A stretch of DNA of 18,461 bases from Rhodospirillales bacterium Alpha_05. Its GTDB lineage: Bacteria; Pseudomonadota; Alphaproteobacteria; Rhodospirillales; Rhodospirillaceae. A program made the position numbers and the translations under genes. The notes below the pieces were generated by a model. That model searched no databases, was not told the origin of the DNA, and saw only the letters and a list, made by a program, of their open reading frames with translations. The stretch is from positions 1 through 18,461 of the forward strand of contig LUYR01000612.1 of the NCBI GenBank assembly GCA_001603335.1. Direction: 5' to 3'. Below, piece by piece: positions 7,365 to 15,459 of this stretch (its first letter is position 1; each line of letters opens with the position of its first letter).

Positions 7365-9053
7365 ATGCATGTTTTCAGCAATCTCAAGATCGGCAAAAAG
7401 CTGATCCTCACGTTTTCGGTTTTCCTCGCCCTGATGCTCGCCCTCGGCGGCACCTCCCTCGTCGAACTCCGCAACATCAGCCAGGCGACCGAAGATCTTT
7501 CAGAAAACTGGTTGCCGAGCATCAACGCGATCCGGAGCCTGCAATACCAGCAGGCGGCGCGCCGTACCGCCTCCTACATGCACGTCCTCGCCACCGAGGA
7601 TAAGGACATGCAGGAGTTCGAGGGGCGGATCAACGACTGGCGGACGGCGATGGAGAAAACCCGGGCGGAATACGAAAAGCTGATCTCGTCGCCCGAGGAG
7701 CGGGCGATCTATCAGAAGTTCACCGACCTCTCCAAGGACTACGACGTGGAAATAAACGCGGTGCTCCAGCTCTCGCGGACAAACGACAACGTCGCCGCGC
7801 GCGACCGGATGAACGGGCCCGCGCGCAAAATGAACCGCGCCCTCTCCGACACCCTCGACCAGCTCGTCGCGATCAATACCAAGGGCGCGGCGGACTCCGC
7901 CAAGCTCGCCGCCAAAACCCAGTCGTTCGCGGAAATCGCGGTGGCCGTGACCTTGGCGGCGGCGGCGACGTTCCTGGTGGTGGTGGCGTCGCTGCTGATC
8001 CGCGCGATCGCGCGCCCGATCGTTGCGATCACCGAGTCCATGGGCGAACTCGCCAAGGGCAACAAGGGAGTCGAGATCCCCAACGTCGGACGCAAGGACG
8101 AAGTCGGCGCGATGGCGGACGCGGTGCTGGTGTTCAAGGAAAACGCCCTCGAAGCCGATCGCCTCACCGCCGAGCGCGAAACCCAGCGCATCGCGCGGGA
8201 ACAGCGCGCACAAGTGATCGAAAAGATGACCCAAGAGTTCGATGCCCGGGTCTCGCAGGTGCTCAGCATCGTCTCCGGCGCATGCACCGAGATGGACAGC
8301 ACCGCCCAGTCGCTCTCCGCCACCGCCGAGCAGACCAACCGTCAGGCCACCGCCGTCGCCGCGGCTTCGGAAGAGGCGTCGTCGAGCGTTCAGACCGTCG
8401 CCACCGCCGCCGAGGAGCTCTCCGCCTCGATTTCGGAGATCGGCCGCCAGGTCGAGCACGCGAAGAACGTCTCGCAGGCCGCCACCGACGAGGCCGACCG
8501 CGCCGACAAGCTGGTGCAGGGTCTCTCGGAAGGGTCGGCGCGGATCGGCGAGGTGATCAACCTGATCACCGATATCGCCAGCCAGACCAACCTGCTGGCG
8601 CTCAACGCCACGATCGAGGCGGCACGCGCCGGCGAAATGGGCAAGGGCTTCGCGGTGGTGGCGGGCGAAGTGAAGAACCTCGCCAACCAGACCGCCAAGG
8701 CGACCGAGGAAATCGGTGCGCAGATCGGCGCGGTGCAATCCGCCACCGGCGAGGTGGTGACCGCGATCAGCTCGATCGTCGCGCGCATCGGCGAGATCGC
8801 CGAGGTGAACACCGTGATCGCCGCCGCCGTCGAAGAGCAGCAGGCCGCCGCGCACGAAATCGCCCGCAACGTCCAGAACGCCGCGGCGGGCACGCAGGAA
8901 ATCTCCACCACCACCGTCGGCGTCAGCCAGGCGGCGGGGGAAACCGGAGCGGCGTCGCGCCAGGTGCTCGACGCATCGCGTTCGCTTTCCGAGGAGGCCG
9001 AGAGCCTCCGCGCGGTGGTCGAAACCTTCCTCTCCGGCGTCCGCAGCGCATAA
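7365..9053 (+). CDS. Methyl-accepting chemotaxis protein, helical-bundle sensor (tandem copy 2)
   Basis: A 562-residue chemoreceptor with the layout of the previous gene: membrane segment 1 at about 11-32, an all-helical periplasmic sensor to about 185, membrane segment 2 at about 188-210, HAMP (RPIVAITESMGELAKGN), and the signalling coiled coil with the standard tip at about 393-440. The reading frame extends upstream to a TTG at 7263. I place the start at ATG 7365, because the protein then begins MHVFSNLKIGKKLIL, matching the MRGFDNLPMGRKLVL start of copy 1 and giving the same length. No convincing Shine-Dalgarno precedes it (CTTGCGAGTTCCCCC), which is unusual beside the well-marked sites of its neighbours. 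It ends FLSGVRSA without a CheR tail. Many bases around the tip (8641-8710) match copy 1 almost exactly. Ligand unknown. Confidence 0.93.
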   Translation: MHVFSNLKIGKKLILTFSVFLALMLALGGTSLVELRNISQATEDLSENWLPSINAIRSLQYQQAARRTASYMHVLATEDKDMQEFEGRINDWRTAMEKTRAEYEKLISSPEERAIYQKFTDLSKDYDVEINAVLQLSRTNDNVAARDRMNGPARKMNRALSDTLDQLVAINTKGAADSAKLAAKTQSFAEIAVAVTLAAAATFLVVVASLLIRAIARPIVAITESMGELAKGNKGVEIPNVGRKDEVGAMADAVLVFKENALEADRLTAERETQRIAREQRAQVIEKMTQEFDARVSQVLSIVSGACTEMDSTAQSLSATAEQTNRQATAVAAASEEASSSVQTVATAAEELSASISEIGRQVEHAKNVSQAATDEADRADKLVQGLSEGSARIGEVINLITDIASQTNLLALNATIEAARAGEMGKGFAVVAGEVKNLANQTAKATEEIGAQIGAVQSATGEVVTAISSIVARIGEIAEVNTVIAAAVEEQQAAAHEIARNVQNAAAGTQEISTTTVGVSQAAGETGAASRQVLDASRSLSEEAESLRAVVETFLSGVRSA

Positions 9054-9078
9054 ACGCCGCCTGCCGGTTCGCGCGGAC

Positions 9079-9106
9079 AAGCGGAGCCTTCGGGCTCCGC
9101 TTTTTT
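9079..9106 (+). terminator. Intrinsic terminator of MCP copy 2 with UUCG tetraloop
   Basis: GCGGAGCC (9081-9088), loop TTCG, GGCTCCGC (9093-9100), then six T residues (9101-9106). Two A residues before the stem can also pair with the T-run. It lies 25 nt after the stop codon, the same offset as the terminator of the tandem partner. Confidence 0.95.
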
Positions 9107-9107
9107 G

Positions 9108-9257
9108 TCGGTCGCGCACGCGAAGACCGTCTCGAAGTCCGCGGCGGACGAAGCGGCCCATGCCGACACCCTGGCGCAAAGCCTGCCTGAAGGTTCGGTG
9201 CGGATCGGCGAGGTGATCAGCCTGATCGACGACAGATCGGGCGTGCGTACCGCCTGA
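9108..9257 (+). pseudogene. Remnant of a chemotaxis receptor signalling domain
   Basis: Read from 9108, this gives about 49 codons ending at TGA 9255-9257. The stretch VAHAKTVSKSAADEAAHADT and the following LAQSLPEGSVRIGEVISLID align without gaps to the MCP region just before the signalling tip (residues about 363-403 of the gene at 7365). By eye, 27 of 41 residues are identical. It has no start codon, no sensor, no HAMP and no tip; the homology breaks off where TDIASQTN should follow (DDRSGVRTA instead). It begins one base after the U-tract of the preceding terminator. This looks like the scar of a deleted or recombined MCP gene. It is not an exact copy of either neighbour, so it probably derives from another receptor or is old. 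Translation is unlikely. Confidence 0.8.
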
Positions 9258-9267
9258 GCCACGGCCA

Positions 9268-9302
9268 CGGAGGCGGCGGGGTGTGTTGCCCCGCCGCCTC
9301 CG
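9268..9302. terminator. Long perfect hairpin after the minus-strand MCP
   Basis: A 14-bp perfect stem (9268-9281 with 9289-9302) with a 7-nt loop immediately follows, on the minus strand, the stop codon at 9305-9307. Outer bases CTGAGC (9254-9259) and GCTCAG (9303-9308) can pair as well with an 8-nt bulge. No T-run follows on either side. It separates the MCP remnant from the converging MCP gene. Confidence 0.6.
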
Positions 9303-9304
9303 GC

Positions 9305-10990
9305 TCAGGCGTTGCGGAGTTCGTCGAGGAAGGCGTCGATGCGCTGGCGCAGGTCGACGAAGCGGCGGCGCAGGTCGCCGCTCGCACCGGCGACGCTGTC
9401 GGCGCTGTCGCCCACGGTCCGCGCCGCACCCCCGACGTCGCCCATGTTTTCGGTCACCGCCTCGGAGCCGCGCGCCGCGTCGGCGACGTTGCGCGAGATT
9501 TCCTCGCTCGCGGCGAGCTGCTGTTGCACCGCCGCCGCGATCGCCCCGGCCACCGCGTTGATCTCGGTGATCCCCTTGAAGATGTCCTCGATGGCGCCGA
9601 CCGCCGTGCCGGTCGCCACCTGCATCTGCGCGACGTGGGCGCCGATCTCCTCGGTCGCCTTGGCGGTCTGGTTGGCGAGGGTTTTCACCTCTCCCGCGAC
9701 CACCGCGAACCCCTTGCCCGCCTCGCCCGCGCGTGCCGCCTCGATCGTCGCGTTGAGCGCGAGCAGGTTGGTCTGGCTCGCGATCGCGCTGATCAGCTCG
9801 ATCACGCCGCTGACCTTGGCGGCCGCGCCGCGCAGGGTTTCCACCTGCTCGGTGGCCCTGCGGGTCCGTTCGAGCGCTTCCGTCGACATCGCGTTGGAGG
9901 TCTCCACTTGCCGCCCGATCTCCTGGAACGACGCCGCCAGTTGCTCCGACGCCGACGCCAGCGCCTGCACCGCCTCGGAGGTGCGTCGCGCCTCCTCGGT
10001 GGTGTCGCCGACGCGGGCATTGGTGTCCTGCGCGGTGCCGCGCAGGGTCTGGGCGACGCCGTCCATTGCCGAGACCGCGTTCTCCACTTCGTTCAGCGAA
10101 GATCCCACCTGGGCTTCGAGGGCGTCGGCGAGGGCGAGGGTACGGCTGCGCAGGTTTTCGGCGGCTTCCTCCCGCTCCCGCCGCGCCGACTCTTCGATCG
10201 CCGCACGCTCGGCTACGCCGCGGCGCAGCAGGTCGAGGCTCGCCGCCATCCGCCCCATCTCGTTGCGCAGGCCGAGGAACGGTACCTCGGCCCCGGTGTC
10301 GCCGTCGCCGATCTTCGCCATCGAATCCTCGAGGCGGCGCAGCGGCCCGGTCACGCCGCGCGACACCGCGAGCAGCCCGACCACCGCGATCGCCGACACC
10401 GCGGCGGCAAGACCGAGGAAGATGCGGTTGAAGCCCTGCACCTTGATGCGTACGGATTCGGTGATTTCGGTGCTTTCGCGCAACAGTTGGCGCGACGCCG
10501 CCTCGGCCGCATCGCGCAGCACGGTGCCGTCGCCGTCGATGATGTCGTCGAGGCGGTCGAAGACGCTGTCCGGCGCACCGCTATTCACCGCCTCGACCAG
10601 GGTTTCGCCGACCGTACGGCGAAATTCGGGGAACACCCGCTCCGCATCCGCGATCACCAGCTTCGAGGCCGGCGCGGCGGCGAGGCTCCGCATTTCCGCC
10701 TCGATTTTGGCGAAGCCCTGGGTGAGCGCCTCCAGCCGCTCCGGCGCGACCTCCTGGTCGGCGCGGTCGACGATGATATCCATCGCCGCGAGCAGCACCG
10801 TGATCGTCTCGATCTTCAATTCCGCCGCCGCATCGCGGCTCTGCATCGCCGCGTGCTGCCGATCCAGAGCCTCGCCGACCGCGCGGTTGGTGATCAGCAC
10901 CCCCGCCGTCAGCCCGGCCATCGCGAGCGCGAGCACCGCCGCCAAGACCCCGAGCTTCGCCCGCACCGACCACCGCGTCCAACCCGCCAT
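9305..10990 (-). CDS. Methyl-accepting chemotaxis protein, divergent helical sensor
   Basis: A 561-residue chemoreceptor. By reading: membrane segment 1 at about 12-34; a helical periplasmic region at about 38-185; membrane segment 2 at 189-209; HAMP at about 209-260 (GPLRRLEDSMAKIGDGD); and the signalling coiled coil with the tip GVIELISAIASQTNLLALNA and following residues at about 394-441. The signalling half is clearly more distant from the two tandem receptors than they are from each other (for example RAGEAGKGF instead of RAGEMGKGF). It ends DAFLDELRNA with no CheR-docking tail. The ATG at 10990 is chosen over a start at 11230 because GAGGAGG lies 6 nt upstream, and the extension would run back through a terminator. 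The start codon is only 28 nt beyond the terminator of the transporter operon. Ligand unknown; an osmolyte-related cue is only a guess from location. Confidence 0.92.
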   Translation of the reverse strand: MAGWTRWSVRAKLGVLAAVLALAMAGLTAGVLITNRAVGEALDRQHAAMQSRDAAAELKIETITVLLAAMDIIVDRADQEVAPERLEALTQGFAKIEAEMRSLAAAPASKLVIADAERVFPEFRRTVGETLVEAVNSGAPDSVFDRLDDIIDGDGTVLRDAAEAASRQLLRESTEITESVRIKVQGFNRIFLGLAAAVSAIAVVGLLAVSRGVTGPLRRLEDSMAKIGDGDTGAEVPFLGLRNEMGRMAASLDLLRRGVAERAAIEESARREREEAAENLRSRTLALADALEAQVGSSLNEVENAVSAMDGVAQTLRGTAQDTNARVGDTTEEARRTSEAVQALASASEQLAASFQEIGRQVETSNAMSTEALERTRRATEQVETLRGAAAKVSGVIELISAIASQTNLLALNATIEAARAGEAGKGFAVVAGEVKTLANQTAKATEEIGAHVAQMQVATGTAVGAIEDIFKGITEINAVAGAIAAAVQQQLAASEEISRNVADAARGSEAVTENMGDVGGAARTVGDSADSVAGASGDLRRRFVDLRQRIDAFLDELRNA

Positions 10991-11018
10991 CCCCCGCCTC
11001 CTCTGCGCCTGTGCGCGC

Positions 11019-11060
11019 AAAAAACCAAACCCCGCACGTCCTCGGACATGTGGGGTTTGG
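11019..11060 (-). terminator. Intrinsic terminator of the quaternary-amine transporter operon
   Basis: On the minus strand a 9-bp stem (11052-11060 with 11025-11033, CCAAACCCC/GGGGTTTGG) is extended by a second imperfect inner stem and followed by six T residues (11019-11024 on the complement). It is 66 nt past the ATPase stop codon and 28 nt before the next gene's ATG at 10990. Confidence 0.92.
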
Positions 11061-11126
11061 CAATGGGGAATATAACCGTAATCCGCGCAAAAACCAGGAA
11101 AGCCCCGGCCTGCGCGTGCGACGCGA

Positions 11127-12401
<1,275 letters not shown>

Positions 12402-12414
12402 GATGCGCGTCTCC

Positions 12415-13278
12415 TTACGAATTGCGGGCGCCGCGGCGCTGCAAACGCAGGCCGACGGACTGGGTGACGCGGTCGAACACTATGGCAAGGGCGACGATGG
12501 CGAGGCCGCCGATCGCGCCCTGGCCGCTGTCGTTGCGCTGGAGGCCGAGCAGCACGGTCTCGCCGAGGCCGCGCGCGCCGATCATCGAGGCGATCACCAC
12601 CATCGCCAGCGCCATCATCAGGGTCTGGTTGATCCCCTGCATGATGTTCGGCAACGCGAGCGGCAACTGCACGCCGAAGAGCATCTGCGCCCGGGTCGCG
12701 CCGAACGCGCGCGAGGCTTCAAGAACCTCGGCATCGACGAGGCGGATGCCGAGATCGGTAAGGCGGATCAGCGGCGGCGCGGCGTAGATCAGCGTCGCCA
12801 GGATCGCCGGAACCTTGCCGAGGCCGAACAGCATCGCCGCCGGGATCAGGTAGACGAAGCTCGGGATCGTCTGCATCAGGTCGAGCAGCGGCAGCACCGC
12901 CGAGCGCACCCGGCTCGACCGCGCCATCAGCACGCCCACCGGCAGGCCGATGGCGAGCGACATCCCCACCGCGACGCTCATGATCGCGATCGTCTGCATC
13001 GCCTGCTGCCAGACGCCGAGGCTGCCGATCAGCCACAGCGACGCCGCCACCCCGAGGGTGAGCGTCACGCGCCGCGACGCCGCATACGCCACAGCGGTGA
13101 CGAGCAGCAGTACCACCACCGGCGGCATCCCACGCAACCAGCCTTCGAGTGCGACGAGAACCGTCAGCACGGTATCGGAGAAGGCCTCGAAGCCGTCTCC
13201 ATAAGTCACGACCAAAGAGTCGACCGCCCGGTTCACCGCATCAGCGACCGCCGGGCCAAAATCCAGAAAGATATCCAT
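12415..13278 (-). CDS. proW: Quaternary-amine ABC transporter permease
   Basis: Inner-membrane channel subunit (287 residues) of the ProW/OpuAB family. Hydrophobic segments can be read at about 50-67 (PVVVLLLVTAVAYAA), 72-90, 98-118 (IAIMSVAVGMSLAIGL), 130-155, 158-180, 215-245 and near 262-275. The cytoplasmic coupling loop carries the EAA-type motif EASRAFGATRAQ followed by QLPLALPNIMQGI, which docks on the ATPase. The start is placed at ATG 13278 (MDIFLDFGPAVADAVNRAVD); a GTG at 13323 would add 15 residues but begins inside a hairpin and has no better ribosome-binding site. The site before 13278 (GGACGGA) is weak. It lies between the binding-protein and ATPase genes, all in one direction. 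Confidence 0.93.
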   Translation of the reverse strand: MDIFLDFGPAVADAVNRAVDSLVVTYGDGFEAFSDTVLTVLVALEGWLRGMPPVVVLLLVTAVAYAASRRVTLTLGVAASLWLIGSLGVWQQAMQTIAIMSVAVGMSLAIGLPVGVLMARSSRVRSAVLPLLDLMQTIPSFVYLIPAAMLFGLGKVPAILATLIYAAPPLIRLTDLGIRLVDAEVLEASRAFGATRAQMLFGVQLPLALPNIMQGINQTLMMALAMVVIASMIGARGLGETVLLGLQRNDSGQGAIGGLAIVALAIVFDRVTQSVGLRLQRRGARNS

Positions 13279-13302
13279 TCCGTCCAATTCCAAAGAGCTG
13301 GA

Positions 13303-13323
13303 GTGCTCCGCCGCGCGGAGCAC
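13303..13323 (-). terminator. Intercistronic hairpin within the transporter operon
   Basis: A perfect 9-bp stem (GTGCTCCGC at 13303-13311, GCGGAGCAC at 13315-13323) with a 3-nt loop sits 12 nt after the binding-protein stop codon. No T-run follows at once. Hairpins at this place in importer operons often stabilise the upstream message or reduce read-through, giving more binding protein than permease; that role here is inference. Confidence 0.55.
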
Positions 13324-13335
13324 CCATGAATTTTC

Positions 13336-14355
13336 TTATTTGAGCGCGGCGTCGACGCGGGCGGCGACGTCTTCCGGCACCCAGGCGTGCCAGATCTCCG
13401 GGCGCGCCTTGAGGAAGGCCTTCGCCGCCACCTGGGGTGCGTCCATTCCACCGGCTTCGCGCATCGTCACCAGCGCCTTCGAAACCACCGCGCTGGTGGT
13501 GTGGTATTTCGAGAGGAACGCCTTCAGCTTCGGCGCCTTGGCGATGAACGCGGCGTTGGCGACGACCCACACCTCCATCTTCGGGAAGGCCACCGCCTTG
13601 TCCGGGGTCTTCGAGGCCGCCATCGCGTTCCAGGTCGCCTCGTCGTAGGCGGGCTCGTCCAGCATCACGCCATCGTAGAGCCCCATCACCCAGGTCGGCC
13701 CCCAGTAGTAGTAGAGGATCGGCCGCTGGCGCTTGTAGGCGGAGGCGATCGCCGAGGCGAGCGCGGTGCTGGTGCCGGGGTGAAAGTTGGTGAAGTCGTC
13801 TTCGAGGCCGTAGGCCTTGAGCTTCTTGCTGTTCACGGTTTCCGCCGCCCAGCCCGCGACGCCGTTGTAGAAGCGGCCTTTCGACGGTTCCTCGGGATCG
13901 CGGAAGATGTCCTTGTACTTCGGCAGGTCGAACACCGACTTCAGCCCCGGCGCTGCGGCGTTCGGCCCTTCGACGACGTAGCGCGGCACGAACCACCCCT
14001 GCACCGCATCGTCGAAGTTGATGCCGAGCTCCACCGACTTGCCGCCCTTGCGCGCCGCCTCCCAAGCCTCGGGAAGATTATCCTTCCAGAGCTCCATGGT
14101 GACGTCGATGTCGCCGCGCGCCATGCCGTTCAGCAACGGGATGGTGGTGCCGGGGAGAACCTCGGACGTGCAGCCGTAGCCGTGCTCGAGAATGAAGCGC
14201 GCCACCGCGACGTGGAAGGAATTCGAGTCCCAGTCGAGACCCGCGAACATCACCGGACGGTCGATCTCGCAGGTCGGCGCTGCGGCGCCCGCGACGCCGG
14301 GGACGAGCCCGGCCAAGCCGACGATCCCGGCGATTACGGACGTTTTCAACCTCAT
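13336..14355 (-). CDS. proX: Quaternary-amine ABC transporter substrate-binding protein
   Basis: Periplasmic receptor (339 residues) that delivers a glycine-betaine-like osmolyte to the permease. Residues 1-24 are a signal peptide (MRLKTSVIAG, hydrophobic core, cleavage near GVAGAAA). No lipobox Cys is present, so the mature protein is soluble. Family marks are FAGLDWDSNSFHVAVARFIL, LPGTTIPLLNGMARGDIDVT and MELWKDN, then YYYWGPTWVMGLYDG near residue 215. Many Trp and Tyr residues are available for the aromatic cage that holds a trimethylammonium group. Cys29 and Cys62 could form a disulphide. The ATG at 14355 is preceded by AAGGGAG at normal spacing. It is the first gene of the operon, so its upstream region should carry the promoter. 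The substrate is not determined by sequence alone; choline is an alternative. Confidence 0.93.
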   Translation of the reverse strand: MRLKTSVIAGIVGLAGLVPGVAGAAAPTCEIDRPVMFAGLDWDSNSFHVAVARFILEHGYGCTSEVLPGTTIPLLNGMARGDIDVTMELWKDNLPEAWEAARKGGKSVELGINFDDAVQGWFVPRYVVEGPNAAAPGLKSVFDLPKYKDIFRDPEEPSKGRFYNGVAGWAAETVNSKKLKAYGLEDDFTNFHPGTSTALASAIASAYKRQRPILYYYWGPTWVMGLYDGVMLDEPAYDEATWNAMAASKTPDKAVAFPKMEVWVVANAAFIAKAPKLKAFLSKYHTTSAVVSKALVTMREAGGMDAPQVAAKAFLKARPEIWHAWVPEDVAARVDAALK

Positions 14356-14871
14356 CGTGCTCTCCCTTGCGCTGTGGAGACGTGGTTACGCATCGAATCC
14401 ACGAATAACCCGCGGGCACGCGGGTCGTTGCGTGGCCCCGACAGTGGAGCACCGAAAAACTCCGGTTTCGCTGGCACGAAACCGGCAACGGGGACGTCGG
14501 CGGCCAATACTCGGCAGGTTCAAAACAGAACTTCAAACCTTGGCCTCGGCAGAGAAAACCGCGAGGCGCAACGCACTTCAACCAAAGCCCGGAATATTAC
14601 CGGGATACTTCCCCGAGGTCCCGCCTCGCGAAGACAAGCGAAGACAGGGACGATGCCAGAGCGTGACGCGGAATTTGCCGCATCTGAGTTGCAGGATACT
14701 ATCCGAGACTGCCAGGGCCAACCTTTTTGTCATGCGAGGTGGAATTTAATTCCCTTTCGACAATCCCTCGCATTTACGCACCGCAGGGCTTGAACTCGCG
14801 AGTGCTCCGGGCTAGACCTGTGCGCCGCTAGAGACCCCATTCACGAAATGCCGTTCAAGGTCAGAAATCCC
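14356..14871. other. Intergenic region upstream of the transporter operon
   Basis: This 516-nt stretch has no intact gene that I can support and is richer in A/T than its surroundings. It contains short palindromes: CCCGCG/CGCGGG at 14409-14424, CCCGG/CCGGG at 14588-14604, CGAGG/CCTCG at 14614-14628. A larger inverted repeat lies at 14732-14773, and a tRNA-like degenerate stretch at about 14776-14838. The transporter promoter must lie here on the minus strand, but no clear -35/-10 pair is visible. In-frame ATGs at 14848 and 14872 lead into the ArsR-type remnant. Confidence 0.5.
14732..14773. repeat. Inverted repeat with nested palindrome
   Basis: Outer arms ATGCGAGG (14732-14739) and CCTCGCAT (14766-14773) are perfect and separated by 26 nt. 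The spacer contains the palindrome GGAATTTAATTCC (14741-14753). The arrangement resembles a two-site operator or a leader stem-loop located between the transporter operon and the ArsR-type gene. Confidence 0.4.
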
Positions 14872-15224
14872 ATGCCCGCTGCGCCCCACCAACTCAACGC
14901 CGAAACGCCCTGCACCCTCACCGGCAGCGAGGCCGTCGCGGCCCTTGCCCCCGCCTGCAGGCCTTCCGCCTGATCGTCGCGGCGGGCGCGGAAGGGGTCA
15001 ACGTCGGCACCCTGCAGTCGCTGCTGGAAACGCCGGCCTCGACCCTCAACCACCACCTCAACACCCTGGTCCGCGCCGGCTTGGTGCGCCAGCACCGCCA
15101 GGGCCGCGAGATTCTCAACCTCGTCGAGGCGCCGCGCGTCGCCGCCCTCGCCGGATTTGTCGATTCCCTCGGCACCGCCTCGGACTCCGAGGCCGACGCG
15201 ATGACGGTTGCCCGCAGCAACTGA
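14872..15224 (+). pseudogene. ArsR-family winged-helix regulator, frameshifted
   Basis: Read in frame from ATG 14872 the product begins MPAAPHQLNAETPCTLTGSE, AVAALAP, then runs out of frame and stops at about 14973. A second frame, open to TGA 15222-15224, gives RLQAFRLIVAAGAEGVNVGT, LQSLLETPASTLNHHLNTLV, RAGLVRQHRQGREILNLVE. This is the ArsR helix-turn-helix and wing with no start codon of its own. The join is at about 14948-14954, in a run of five C. Family members read ALAHPARLQAFRLL here, so a net loss of 3n+1 bases explains the break: 7 nt would restore the usual H-P-A triplet, and 1 nt in the C-run would also restore frame. Either the gene is broken or the base call is wrong. An in-frame ATG at 14848 is an alternative start. 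If functional it would be about 118-120 residues. No metal-binding CxC motif is seen. Confidence 0.75.
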
Positions 15225-15331
15225 CCAATGTTTCGGCACCCTGCCGCAAGAATAGCCAGAATCTCCGCCCGCCCCTGCCCCGCCGATCCCCGCGAACCGC
15301 ATGCCCGAGCGCGTAACGCTTCGGCGCGGGA

Positions 15332-15348
15332 TTGGCATGGGGCGTGCA
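15332..15348 (+). promoter_or_regulatory. Sigma-54 (RpoN) type promoter upstream of glnB
   Basis: The site reads TTGGCATGGGGCGTGCA. The GG of the -24 element and the GC of the -12 element have the required spacing (12 bases from first G to G), and the flanks match the consensus YTGGCAC-N5-TTGCW at most positions. The expected transcript start is near 15359, leaving a leader of about 100 nt before glnB at 15460. NtrC-activated RpoN promoters before glnB are well known in alphaproteobacteria. I could not point to a clear NtrC enhancer site. An inverted repeat (CATGCC 15300-15305, GGCATG 15334-15339) overlaps the -24 element. Confidence 0.75.
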
Positions 15349-15459
15349 AACTCCACGGCCGTTGGATTTAGACGGATCGCGACGCGCCCCATTCACCGGG
15401 ACGCGTGGCACTCGACCTAGGCCCGCTCGGGCAATTTCGAACCGGAGACCCGGACTTCC

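Noticed and set aside
13279..13323. GTG start extending the permease by 15 residues
   Set aside because: The GTG is part of the base of an intercistronic hairpin and the added residues show no family similarity.
14945..15316. Plus-strand frame of about 123 codons across the ArsR region
   Set aside because: It is in the wrong frame: the ArsR winged-helix residues are read in a different frame, and this one gives Pro/Arg-rich sequence without a domain.
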